Assembly: GCA_028288595.1 (NCBI GenBank)
Contig: JAQBNK010000031.1
Span: 1-51,455 of the forward strand
Origin: Chitinophagaceae bacterium
Lineage (GTDB): Bacteria; Bacteroidota; Bacteroidia; Chitinophagales; Chitinophagaceae
Reading direction: 5' to 3'
Length of the DNA: 51,455 nucleotides
Shown: positions 43,305 to 51,455 of the stretch, in pieces
Numbering within the stretch: the stretch's first letter is position 1
Layout of the letters: every line of letters begins with the position of its first letter
The notes under the pieces: generated by a model
The model's database searches: none
What the model saw: the letters and a program-made list of their open reading frames with translations, nothing else
Told to the model about the DNA's origin: nothing
Made by a program: the position numbers and the translations under genes

Positions 43305-45335
43305 TTATTGGCTATTCTCTTTAAACAACACATAAGCAACGGTTGATGGGATTATAATAGCCCCGGAAAGTTTTCGGATACCCTTGTTGTTGATTGATTC
43401 CCCATCAACTGCGAGTATCCAGGTTCCCAGTGGCAATTGCATCTGCTTTTCATTTTTGCTCCCGTTGAGTAAAACGAGAATATTTTTCCATTTGTCGTCT
43501 TTTACATCAGTGATCTGGTATGCAACAAATAAGGAATCTCCAGCTGTATCAATAAATTTCAGGTGATGTTGAATCATCCCAGTATTAGGCAACCTGAATG
43601 CAGGATGATTCTTTCTTAAAGAGATCAGGCGTTTGTAATAATCAAAAACCCCGGCATATTGTACTTTCCTGTTCCAATCGATCTCATTAATAGAATCAGC
43701 GGACCTGTACGAATTGTGCACCCCGTATTTGGTTCGTAACATTTCAGCGCCTGAATGCAAAAAAGGTACTCCCTGCGAAGTAAATACGACCGTTTGCGCC
43801 AGCTTATCCATCTTTATTATTTCATCAACCGATGAGCCGGGATTTGTTTCTGTAAGCCTGTCAAATAAGGTAGCATCATCATGACATGAGGCATAATTGA
43901 TGCTTTGGTAGGGCTCTTTTGCCCAGGGCATTTTACTCCGGCTTTTATCGTATTGGATTTGCGGGTGTTGCGTGGCACCTACAACAGCAAATTTTATGGT
44001 TTCCGCAAAACCAGTTGCACCGCTTACAAATCCTTTTGCCTTTGGATTACTGACTAATCCACGCAAACCATCTCTTATATCATCACTAAAAACGGCAATT
44101 TTGTTGAGTTTGTAGGCTGCGCTTTTAACTGATTGTTCATTTGTCGGCAAAGGTGTTTTGCCCGCTGTCCAGCCTTCGCCATAAATAAATGCAGTCGGGT
44201 AAATTGCATGCACCGCTTCACTTAGCTGATTCATTGTTTCGATGTCGTGATTGCCCATCAGGTCAAAACGAAAACCATCCAAATGATATTCTTTCATCCA
44301 ATAAAGAACTGACTCGATCATAAACTTTCGCATCATCGGCCGCTCAGATGCAGTTTCGTTTCCCGTACCAGTTCCATTGGAATAAGTGCCGTTCGCATTA
44401 TGCCTGTAAAAATAGCCTGGGGCAAAGCGGTTAAAAGGGGCTTCAAGGCCTCCGGTATGGTTGTACACCACATCAAGTATTACCCGCATTCCATTTGAAT
44501 GCAGCGACTGTACCATTTCTTTGAACTCCCTGATCCTTATTCTTCCGTCATAAGGATCAGTAGCATAACTACCCTCCGGTACATTGTAATTGACTGGATC
44601 GTATCCCCAGTTATATCTTTTTAATTCGGGTGTTGATTCATCGACGGACCTGAAATCGAATGCGGGCAATATATGAATATGCGTTATACCCAACTCTTTT
44701 AAATGATCTAATCCCGTCGATACACCTGCAGGCCCTTTTGTGCCCCTTTCGGTAATACCAAGGTATTTACCCTTATGATTGATACCCGAATTTTTGGAGA
44801 TAGAAATATCTCGAATATGCGTTTCGTAGAGTACAATGTCTGTATAGTTTTTTAGAAAAGGATGTTTATCCATATCCCATCCTGGCGGATTGGTTTCACG
44901 CATATTCACAACCATTCCCCTTTTCCCGTTTACCCCCACTGCCTTTGCATATATATCGGGGCCTTCCGTTAGCCATTTATCGTCTTGTTTAACCTGGAAA
45001 GTATAATAACTGTTTTTGATATCTCTATCCACAGACAAAGACCAGGTGCCAGCAATAGATTTTATCATTGAAAAAACATTCAATGCAATACTATCCTTGC
45101 TGTCGCCGGTTTTATATAAACGTAAAATTACTTCTGAAGCCTGTGGCGCCCATATTTTAAAATGCGTGGAGGAAGGTTTGTATTGCACGCCAAGATCCAG
45201 ACCCGTATAAACAGGGTAAGTATCATACGATGTAACTGTTACCTGGCAATCGGCATAAGTTATATAAACAACTGAAAAAAATACAAAAACAATAGATTTC
45301 AGATATTTATTAACGGGATGTAACAAATTATTCAT
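43305..45335 (-). CDS. pulA: Type I pullulanase, GH13_14, secreted
   Basis: The enzyme cuts alpha-1,6 branch links of starch and pullulan. The 676-aa protein has an N-terminal signal, a CBM48-like module (LGVQYKPSSTHFKIWAPQAS), the type I signature YNWGYDP (in RYNWGYDPVNYNVPEG), region I VILDVVYNHTG, the nucleophile in DGFRFDLMGNHD, the acid/base in IYGEGW and the last acid in YASCHDDATLFD. It is the first gene of the minus-strand locus, 364 bp upstream of susC, and diverges from the hybrid regulator. The signal ends YADC and is not a good lipobox, so surface anchoring is uncertain. Confidence 0.93.
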   Translation of the reverse strand: MNNLLHPVNKYLKSIVFVFFSVVYITYADCQVTVTSYDTYPVYTGLDLGVQYKPSSTHFKIWAPQASEVILRLYKTGDSKDSIALNVFSMIKSIAGTWSLSVDRDIKNSYYTFQVKQDDKWLTEGPDIYAKAVGVNGKRGMVVNMRETNPPGWDMDKHPFLKNYTDIVLYETHIRDISISKNSGINHKGKYLGITERGTKGPAGVSTGLDHLKELGITHIHILPAFDFRSVDESTPELKRYNWGYDPVNYNVPEGSYATDPYDGRIRIREFKEMVQSLHSNGMRVILDVVYNHTGGLEAPFNRFAPGYFYRHNANGTYSNGTGTGNETASERPMMRKFMIESVLYWMKEYHLDGFRFDLMGNHDIETMNQLSEAVHAIYPTAFIYGEGWTAGKTPLPTNEQSVKSAAYKLNKIAVFSDDIRDGLRGLVSNPKAKGFVSGATGFAETIKFAVVGATQHPQIQYDKSRSKMPWAKEPYQSINYASCHDDATLFDRLTETNPGSSVDEIIKMDKLAQTVVFTSQGVPFLHSGAEMLRTKYGVHNSYRSADSINEIDWNRKVQYAGVFDYYKRLISLRKNHPAFRLPNTGMIQHHLKFIDTAGDSLFVAYQITDVKDDKWKNILVLLNGSKNEKQMQLPLGTWILAVDGESINNKGIRKLSGAIIIPSTVAYVLFKENSQ

Positions 45336-45746
45336 ACATGCAATAAACTGATTCTTTTCATATAAATTAAAGTTTGCCTAAAAGCTACCTTTGTCAATGC
45401 CCGAAACTGGAAAAGCGATAGGGAGATCACTGCCCGCTTGCAGAACAATGATCTTTACCCATCGCTTACGTGACAGGATAAGTTGGTTTAACAACAAATA
45501 TCCATGCAAGTTTTTTATTATGTTGTTCGTTGTTTCGAAATTTCTATACGAATAACACTGCCGCATTAAATCGTATGTTATTCATTATCCGTTGCTAAGG
45601 AAAACATAGTTTTTATGAAGAGCCAATCAATGCGTTTCAATTTGTTTTCATCCTGTCTCAATTTATTCGATGCAATATTTAAATACCATTTAAATCCTGT
45701 GTTGAAAGGAATATTGTTTTAAACGGCATTATCTTTAAGCCCATCG
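45336..45746. promoter_or_regulatory. Divergent regulatory region between pullulanase and the hybrid regulator
   Basis: 411 bp without a supported gene. It contains a plus-strand TACCTTTG box (near 45385) and TATCTTTA (near 45729), a dyad GGATA-a-GTTG-gtttaa-CAAC-aaa-TATCC (45476-45503), and a wider dyad of AGCGAT..GGG with CCC.ATCGCT (about 45413-45466). Short minus-strand ORFs here have no support. Confidence 0.45.
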
Positions 45747-48700
45747 ATGTTGCTGAGATCTGCCATATTACTAGCTGTTATGCTGAGCGCTGCAAATTTG
45801 CTGCCTGCTCAATCCTATTATTTTAAAAACTTCCAGGGCAACAAAGGAATAGCTAGTAATAACATTACGTGTATCATCCAGGACAAGAAAGGTTTTATGT
45901 GGTTTGGCGGTAAAAAAGGGTTATACCGTTTTGATGGATACTCATCCCGTGTATTCAGGAACAGTTATCCAGATTCATCAGGTATCGGGAGTAATTCCAT
46001 TCTAAGTTTGTATGAAGACCCCAATGAAACGATTTGGGTGGGTACGAGCAAAGGCATTTATCTATACGACCCGATCAAAGAGCTTTTCAAACCATTCAAT
46101 AAAATTCCTCCCGGACAGATACTTGCTATCCGGGCAGATACTGAACATAATATCTGGATTGTCTGTAACGGCATATTGTATAAATATGATTTTTTAAGAG
46201 GCACTGTTAAAAATTACGATGGCGATATTGCAAGCATTTGCATTTCTTCCTCAGGTGTCGTTTGGGCAGCTACCAACAGCGGCATCTTAAAAAAATACAA
46301 CCGCACAGGTAACAATTTTGAAAATTATAATCTGTCAAGTTTCAGCAAAGATGGAGAAGTGAATGGCGTCCGGGATATCTATCCGCTGGAAGATAGTTTA
46401 ATACTTGTAGGAACATTTGCGCATGCTTATGCCTTCAATACAAAACATCCGGGGCTAACAAATATTTTTGAGAAAGATGCGGAACTGAACCATGTGCAGG
46501 TCCATTCATTTATTCGTTACTCTGCGTCTGAATTATGGATAGGTACGGAAACAGGCTTATACATTTATAATATATATACAGGCACTGGCAGGAAAATACA
46601 AAAGCAGTATAATAATCCCTATTCGATTACTGACAATGTTATTTTTTGTTTTTATAAGGATAGAGAAGGGGGAACGTGGCTTGGCACTTATTTCGGCGGT
46701 GTTAACTATTATTCAAAGGAGTACAACTTTTTTAAAAAGTATCTTCCTCAACCCGCAATCGCAAATAGCTTACAAGGAAATATAATTCATACGATCACTC
46801 CCGATCAATACGGGAATCTCTGGATTGGAACGGAAGATGCGGGACTAAATAAACTAAATTTAAAAACAGGACAATACCAGCACTTCGGGCCCGGCAACGA
46901 AAAGGGAACCATTGCTTATTCAAACATACACGGCCTGCTAGCTGCGGGCAATGAATTGTGGATAGGTACGCTGGAATACGGGTTAGATGTAATGGATATT
47001 CCTTCAGGTAAAGTGATACGGCATTATCAGTCAGGCAAGGATAGCAATTCCCTTAAGAGTGATTTCATTATTACCATTCAAAAAACCAGGAACGGAGATA
47101 TTCTTGTAGGCACAAGATCTGGTATGTTCCGCTATAACAAAGACAGGAATAACTTTAGCCCGGTGCCTTTTTTTAATATGCAGATCCATGCTATTCATGA
47201 GGATAATGAAGGAACACTTTGGGTGGGCTCTGCGGGTACCGGAGTCTATTACTATAACCCCCTGACCAAAAAACAGGGGCGCCTGCAACAGCATCCAACA
47301 AACAATACAGGCTTACTCAATAACCAGATCAATAGCCTGTATGAAGACAGCCATAATAAACTATGGATATGTACGCAGGATGGTCTGTCGCAATATGATC
47401 GCGTTAGTCAAAAAATCAGCAATTTTACGATGCAGAATGGATTGCCTGATAACCAGGTATTTTGTGTGAACGAAGATGACGATAAAAAGATATGGGTATC
47501 AACAGCGAAAGGCCTGGCAGTAATCAATGGCAGGGGTAATGTGATACGCACTTATAAAGGAGCCAATGGATTGCCTTCAGAGCAATTTAATTATCGCTCC
47601 TCTTATAAAGACGAGAATGGCGACCTCTTTTTTGGCACCATCAATGGGATGATTTCCTTTAACCCTAAAAACATTGAAGACCGCGATTTTACACCACCTG
47701 TATTTATTACAGGTATCCAGGTCAACAACAAGGATCTTCCCATCAATACAGAATCATTACAAACTTCCAGTGTCTATACAAATAAAATAACGTTACCCTA
47801 TAATCAATCCAGTATTAACCTGGATGTTGCTGCTTTAAGTTATAAGTCGCCGGAGTTAAATGAGTATATGTATACGATGGACAATTTTGACAATGGATGG
47901 ACATTGTTGAAAAGTAACAGGCGTATTTATTATACACAATTACCTCCCGGCCATTATCTTTTTAGGGTAAAGGGTTCCATTGGTAATGGAAAATGGAATC
48001 CCAGGGAAACGACCTTACACATTACCATCCTTCCGCCATTCTGGGCCACCAAATGGGCATACCTGTTTTATTTGTTAGTCGCAGGCACCATTATATTTAT
48101 CATTCTGCGATCGTATAACCTGGTATTGAATGCCAGGAATAACCGAAAGATCGATCTTTTTGAAAGGGAAAAAGAGAGAGAAATTTACAATGCAAAAATT
48201 GAATTTTTCACCAATGTAGCACATGAAATAAGAACCCCGCTGACATTGATAAAAATGCCTCTTGATAAATTGCTCAGCCGGCAAACCTTAGATTCCGAAA
48301 CAGAAGAAAGCCTGAACATTATGAAGAAAAGCACTAACCGCCTGATTGCCCTAACCAATCAATTGCTTGATTTTAGAAAGGCTGAAGAGAATAAATTTAG
48401 CCTCACTTTTACCAAGGCAGACATCAACGAGATGCTGGAAGAAATGCATGCTATTTTTAAAACTGCAGCAGACCAGAAAAATCTGCAATTCACAGTCGAT
48501 GTCCCCCGCATAACCCTTCATGCTTTTGTTGATGAAGAGGCGGTTAAAAAAATCATTGTCAATCTTATTAATAATGCCATTAAATACGCAGATAAAAAAG
48601 TATCTGTACGCATGCTTCCTTTCTCGAGCGAAGACAGTCAATTTCATATAGAATTTAAAAATGACGGGTATAAAATTCCATTTGACTTACGGAAGAAAAT

Positions 48701-49727
48701 TTTTGAACCATTCTTTAGAATCAAAGAAACCGAAAAAGAAGCCGGAACCGGAGTAGGTCTTCCTCTTGCCAAAGCGCTTGTTGATCTTCACAAAGGAAAT
48801 CTCGAATTAAAGACCACTAAAGATGAATGGAACTTATTTATACTTTCATTACCCATACACCAGGAAATGGAGATTGATTTAAAAAATCAAAGTATAGATG
48901 AAGTCAGCAATGGAAACGAAACTATTACATCCCCTGAAAATATGGTGGACAGCAACAAGCCAATGATACTTGTAGTCGAAGACAATAAAGAAATTCTTTC
49001 TTTTATTCAACGGGAATTATGGCCAAATTATCAAACCCGTTTCGCTCTGAACGGACAACTGGCTCTTGAAGTGCTGGAAAAAGAAAATGTGCAACTGGTT
49101 ATTAGTGATATCATGATGCCGGTAATGGACGGGATAGAATTATGCAGGAAAGTAAAAACTGATATACAGTATAGTCATATTCCGATCATTTTATTAACCG
49201 CGAAAAATTCACTTCATTCAAAAATTGAGGGGCTCGAGGTGGGCGCCGATGCTTATATTGAAAAGCCTTTCTCATTTGACCATTTAAATGCTCAAATCAC
49301 CAATTTGATCACCAACAGGAATATCATCAAGGAATATTTTGCGAGATCGCCCCTTGCCCATTTAAAGGGCATGGCGTATTCCCAGGCAGATAAACAATTC
49401 ATTGAAAAACTAAATGCGGTGATTGAAGAAAACATTATGAGATTAGATCTTGAGGTGCAGCATCTTTCTAAACTAATGAACATGAGCAGGCCGACCTTGT
49501 ATCGAAAAATTAAAGCGCTGTCCAATTTAACACCCAATGAATTAATTAGTGTCTCCAGGTTAAAAAAAGCCGCTGAACTACTTGCAGAAGGAAGATATAA
49601 AATTAACGAGGTTGCCTATATGGTAGGTTATACCGTGCATGCTAATTTCTCAAGAGACTTTAACAAACAGTTTGGTGTAACGCCATCTGCATATGTAAAT
49701 AGCATAAAAGCTGAAAGTGTAGTATAA
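45747..49727 (+). CDS. Hybrid two-component system sensor/regulator (HTCS) of the starch locus
   Basis: HTCS proteins sense oligosaccharides in the periplasm and regulate nearby utilization genes in one chain. The 1326-aa protein has a signal (MLLRSAILLAVMLSAANLLPAQ), about 14 two-part repeats forming a periplasmic propeller (residues 25-650, with LWIGT / GLY.YDP-type blades), a Y_Y_Y domain (about 690-765), a membrane span near 775-800, HisKA with VAHEIRTPLTLIK (about 823-835), HATPase with NLINNAIKYAD and GTGVGLPLA, a receiver with VVEDN and DIMMPVMDG (about 1072-1190) and an AraC-type HTH to the end (LDVQHL-like start, VAYMVGY and FNKQFGVTPSAY). All phosphorelay residues are present. Confidence 0.95.
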   Translation: MLLRSAILLAVMLSAANLLPAQSYYFKNFQGNKGIASNNITCIIQDKKGFMWFGGKKGLYRFDGYSSRVFRNSYPDSSGIGSNSILSLYEDPNETIWVGTSKGIYLYDPIKELFKPFNKIPPGQILAIRADTEHNIWIVCNGILYKYDFLRGTVKNYDGDIASICISSSGVVWAATNSGILKKYNRTGNNFENYNLSSFSKDGEVNGVRDIYPLEDSLILVGTFAHAYAFNTKHPGLTNIFEKDAELNHVQVHSFIRYSASELWIGTETGLYIYNIYTGTGRKIQKQYNNPYSITDNVIFCFYKDREGGTWLGTYFGGVNYYSKEYNFFKKYLPQPAIANSLQGNIIHTITPDQYGNLWIGTEDAGLNKLNLKTGQYQHFGPGNEKGTIAYSNIHGLLAAGNELWIGTLEYGLDVMDIPSGKVIRHYQSGKDSNSLKSDFIITIQKTRNGDILVGTRSGMFRYNKDRNNFSPVPFFNMQIHAIHEDNEGTLWVGSAGTGVYYYNPLTKKQGRLQQHPTNNTGLLNNQINSLYEDSHNKLWICTQDGLSQYDRVSQKISNFTMQNGLPDNQVFCVNEDDDKKIWVSTAKGLAVINGRGNVIRTYKGANGLPSEQFNYRSSYKDENGDLFFGTINGMISFNPKNIEDRDFTPPVFITGIQVNNKDLPINTESLQTSSVYTNKITLPYNQSSINLDVAALSYKSPELNEYMYTMDNFDNGWTLLKSNRRIYYTQLPPGHYLFRVKGSIGNGKWNPRETTLHITILPPFWATKWAYLFYLLVAGTIIFIILRSYNLVLNARNNRKIDLFEREKEREIYNAKIEFFTNVAHEIRTPLTLIKMPLDKLLSRQTLDSETEESLNIMKKSTNRLIALTNQLLDFRKAEENKFSLTFTKADINEMLEEMHAIFKTAADQKNLQFTVDVPRITLHAFVDEEAVKKIIVNLINNAIKYADKKVSVRMLPFSSEDSQFHIEFKNDGYKIPFDLRKKIFEPFFRIKETEKEAGTGVGLPLAKALVDLHKGNLELKTTKDEWNLFILSLPIHQEMEIDLKNQSIDEVSNGNETITSPENMVDSNKPMILVVEDNKEILSFIQRELWPNYQTRFALNGQLALEVLEKENVQLVISDIMMPVMDGIELCRKVKTDIQYSHIPIILLTAKNSLHSKIEGLEVGADAYIEKPFSFDHLNAQITNLITNRNIIKEYFARSPLAHLKGMAYSQADKQFIEKLNAVIEENIMRLDLEVQHLSKLMNMSRPTLYRKIKALSNLTPNELISVSRLKKAAELLAEGRYKINEVAYMVGYTVHANFSRDFNKQFGVTPSAYVNSIKAESVV

Positions 49728-49765
49728 CACATGATTGTTGCACCGGGACAATAATTATCGGCTTT

Positions 49766-50701
49766 TTATTTCAGTTTCTCACTGCTGATGAATTCAGAAT
49801 AAGCACGTTCCTTAAAATAAGTATAGTTCTTATTTTCCCACTGTGTGCCGATTAATTCACTATGAATAAATCCATTTTTTTCTACTTGAAAAGTATGAAG
49901 AATTGCATGTGAAGGATTATTGATAAGGAAGAAATTAATATTCGCTGCAGCATTTTTGTAATGGGACAGGCTGTCTGATAATTTTTTCTGCCGCCAGCCA
50001 TATTTCAACTCCTTCATCATCTCATGGGATTTATACCAGGTTCCTCCTTTTGCTGACACCAATGGTTTTCCATTGTATTGAACAACACTGTCATTATAAG
50101 CGAATACAGTTAAATAATGGTTTTGCTTTTTTGCCCACTGAGATAAAGATTCGGTATAAGTTGAATCGAAACCATAATTACTATCAATAAAAGTTATACG
50201 GGTTACAAATGCTGGAACTGTTTCGTAAGTTTTAAGAAAGCCAAAAATAAATGATCCACCGCCGCTATGACTGCTCAAATGCAAATCGTGTTTTTTCAGG
50301 TGAAGGATCTGCTGCAACGTATCAATCAGTCCTCTTATTTCTTCGTTAAAATTTTGTGCATGCTCTTGTTTCCACCGGGGCCATGATTTAAAATTGTTTT
50401 CCAGGTAAGCAACAATATAGTTTTGATATGATTGCTTCCGGATGAATGCCGTTTGTGCTTTTATATGCTGTATATCAAAATGCCAGTCATCGCCCGGTTG
50501 CAAGAGTTTTCCCATTGTCTGCTCAATGGTATTGCCATTCGGAAGTGCGAATAATACAAGGTTTGTTTTTTTATAATTGAAAGATGACGGAACATCGATC
50601 ACAATATGTATATCCTTTCTAAAAGTAAAATCAATGTAATGAGCTTGCGCAGAAGAAACACATGGATTAAGGAGAAGTATCAGGAGAATTGTTCGCAACA
50701 T
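49766..50701 (-). CDS. Secreted GxSxG alpha/beta hydrolase-like protein, function unknown
   Basis: The start is placed at ATG 50701, which begins a signal peptide (MLRTILLILLLNPCVSSAQA); the longer frame to 50764 overlaps rfbD further and lacks a signal. The 311-aa product has an alpha/beta hydrolase-like core with LSSHSGGGSF (S at the elbow), an acidic loop near FAYNDSVVQ and a late histidine in NNPSHAILH. I cannot assign a substrate. It overlaps the end of the rfbD-like gene by 35 bp, suggesting co-transcription, although the two functions are not obviously linked. Confidence 0.65.
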   Translation of the reverse strand: MLRTILLILLLNPCVSSAQAHYIDFTFRKDIHIVIDVPSSFNYKKTNLVLFALPNGNTIEQTMGKLLQPGDDWHFDIQHIKAQTAFIRKQSYQNYIVAYLENNFKSWPRWKQEHAQNFNEEIRGLIDTLQQILHLKKHDLHLSSHSGGGSFIFGFLKTYETVPAFVTRITFIDSNYGFDSTYTESLSQWAKKQNHYLTVFAYNDSVVQYNGKPLVSAKGGTWYKSHEMMKELKYGWRQKKLSDSLSHYKNAAANINFFLINNPSHAILHTFQVEKNGFIHSELIGTQWENKNYTYFKERAYSEFISSEKLK

Positions 50702-51455
50702 TCCATGTTTTAAGACATGAATGTAAACTTTCTTCCCAGTTTGGAATTGATAAATTGAAAACACGCTTTATCTTTTCTGTATTCATTAAAGAAAAAGATG
50801 GTCTCTTTGCAGGCGTTGGATATGCAGCTGTAGGTATTGCGTTTACTTCGCATGTGGAACCGGTGATTCCTTTAATTGCTTTTGCAAAATCATACCATGA
50901 TATGCGTCCCTGGTTTGAATAATGATAGATACCAAATTCGCCCTGGCCGTTTTCAATCTTACTAATAATTTGCACAATCGCCTCTGCAAGATCACCAGCA
51001 TAAGTAGGTGCACCAAACTGATCGTTCACAACACTGATTGATGATCTCTCTTTCATTAACCGAAGCATCGTTTTCACGAAATTGTGACCGAATGAACTAT
51101 AAACCCATGATGTGCGGATAATGATACTTTGCGGACAATTTTTTAGTACCAGCTTTTCTCCTTCCAGCTTAGTAAAACCATAATAATTTACCGGGTCAGT
51201 TTCACCTGTTTCTGAATATGGCTGTTGTGAGTTTCCGTTAAAAACGTAATCAGTAGAAATATGAATAAGCCGTGTTGCATACTCATTGCATAAAGACGCG
51301 ATCATACCCGGCGCAGTTGCATTAACCGCATACGCAAGTTCCTTTTCTGTTTCTGCTTTATCAACACCAGTATAGGCAGCTGCATTAATAAAATATTGCG
51401 GATTCTGCCTGTTGAATATTTCTTTGAGAGAAGCGTGATCAGTCAGATCAAGTGT
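50667..51455 (-). CDS. rfbD: dTDP-4-dehydrorhamnose reductase, partial (5' end outside the window)
   Basis: RfbD reduces dTDP-4-dehydrorhamnose to dTDP-L-rhamnose for surface polysaccharide. The frame is open from the right edge to 50667 (262 codons). It begins inside the Rossmann domain (DLTDHASLKEI, YFINAAAYTGVDKAE) and has HISTDYVFNG, the catalytic YxxxK in YYGFTKLEGEK, TSWVYSSFGHNFV and FGAPTYAGDLA. The first Met in frame, at 51305, is internal; about 50 N-terminal residues including the GxxGxxG loop lie beyond the window. No other rhamnose genes are visible. Confidence 0.93.
   Translation of the reverse strand, partial: TLDLTDHASLKEIFNRQNPQYFINAAAYTGVDKAETEKELAYAVNATAPGMIASLCNEYATRLIHISTDYVFNGNSQQPYSETGETDPVNYYGFTKLEGEKLVLKNCPQSIIIRTSWVYSSFGHNFVKTMLRLMKERSSISVVNDQFGAPTYAGDLAEAIVQIISKIENGQGEFGIYHYSNQGRISWYDFAKAIKGITGSTCEVNAIPTAAYPTPAKRPSFSLMNTEKIKRVFNLSIPNWEESLHSCLKTWNVANNSPDTSP

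Larger units (their letters stand above)
34353..49727. other. Starch/alpha-glucan polysaccharide utilization locus
   Basis: The block holds a hybrid two-component regulator (plus strand) and, on the minus strand, a type I pullulanase, SusC, SusD, two GH13 amylases and an esterase-like hydrolase. No SusE/F and no GH97 SusB-like enzyme is seen inside it. The genes listed individually carry the supporting detail. Confidence 0.85.

Noticed and set aside
45378-45566. Short minus-strand frame in the divergent regulatory region
   Set aside because: No promoter or domain, and it lies in sequence with dyads; more likely regulatory DNA.
1-51455. CRISPR array or insertion sequence
   Set aside because: The GAATTTA heptads and word-type dyads lack unique spacers, and no transposase frame or terminal repeats were found.

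Overview
The window looks like a chromosome segment of a Bacteroidota species, most probably Chitinophagaceae or a close relative. The signs are a SusC/SusD pair with a hybrid two-component regulator, BshB1 (bacillithiol), DUF1573, DUF4294, CCDC81-type HU and YajC proteins, fused SecDF, almost no Shine-Dalgarno sequences, and repeated TAnnTTTG -7 promoter boxes. No insertion sequence, integrase, phage gene or CRISPR array was seen.

Layout. Positions 1-400 hold the broken start of a nucleotidyltransferase gene running into a 43-bp tandem repeat, then two hairpins. 0.4-8.2 kb is housekeeping: L-serine dehydratase, a serine hydrolase lipoprotein, an aspartate aminotransferase, an RlmK-like rRNA methyltransferase, and the minus-strand cluster nusB-DUF1573-yajC-coaE. 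8.4-10.7 kb is groES-groEL with a leader and a strong terminator, followed by a candidate 30-codon gene with a rare Shine-Dalgarno sequence. 11-20 kb has an HU/CCDC81 membrane protein, a small two-TM protein, an FKBP lipoprotein, secDF, an outer-membrane protein, an A-type Fe-S carrier, a conserved anchored protein and a stand-alone methylmalonyl-CoA mutase catalytic chain. 20-34 kb is mixed metabolism and transport: a hexosamine-phosphate deaminase, two alpha/beta or serine hydrolases, a universal stress protein, a GH29 fucosidase, a K+ channel, an MFS transporter, a YggS-like protein, an acyl-CoA dehydrogenase, a fatty acid desaturase, bshB1 and DUF4294. A tRNA-Gln with a clear promoter and terminator follows at 34.2 kb.

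34.35-49.7 kb is a compact starch/alpha-glucan utilization locus. A type I pullulanase, SusC, SusD, a GH13 amylase, an esterase-like hydrolase and a second GH13 amylase all lie on the minus strand. A hybrid two-component sensor/AraC regulator is transcribed divergently from the pullulanase. The inferred flow is: the regulator senses alpha-glucan fragments in the periplasm and activates the locus; SusD and SusC bind and import oligosaccharides; the pullulanase and the two amylases cut alpha-1,6 and alpha-1,4 links. The esterase is an unusual member. The window ends with a secreted GxSxG protein and the 3' part of an rfbD-like dTDP-4-dehydrorhamnose reductase.

The most unusual pattern is non-coding. 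Between 4.4 and 9.0 kb nearly every spacer carries a long imperfect inverted repeat built from a short AT-rich word, and each spacer uses a different word. Some of these run into the ends of coding regions.
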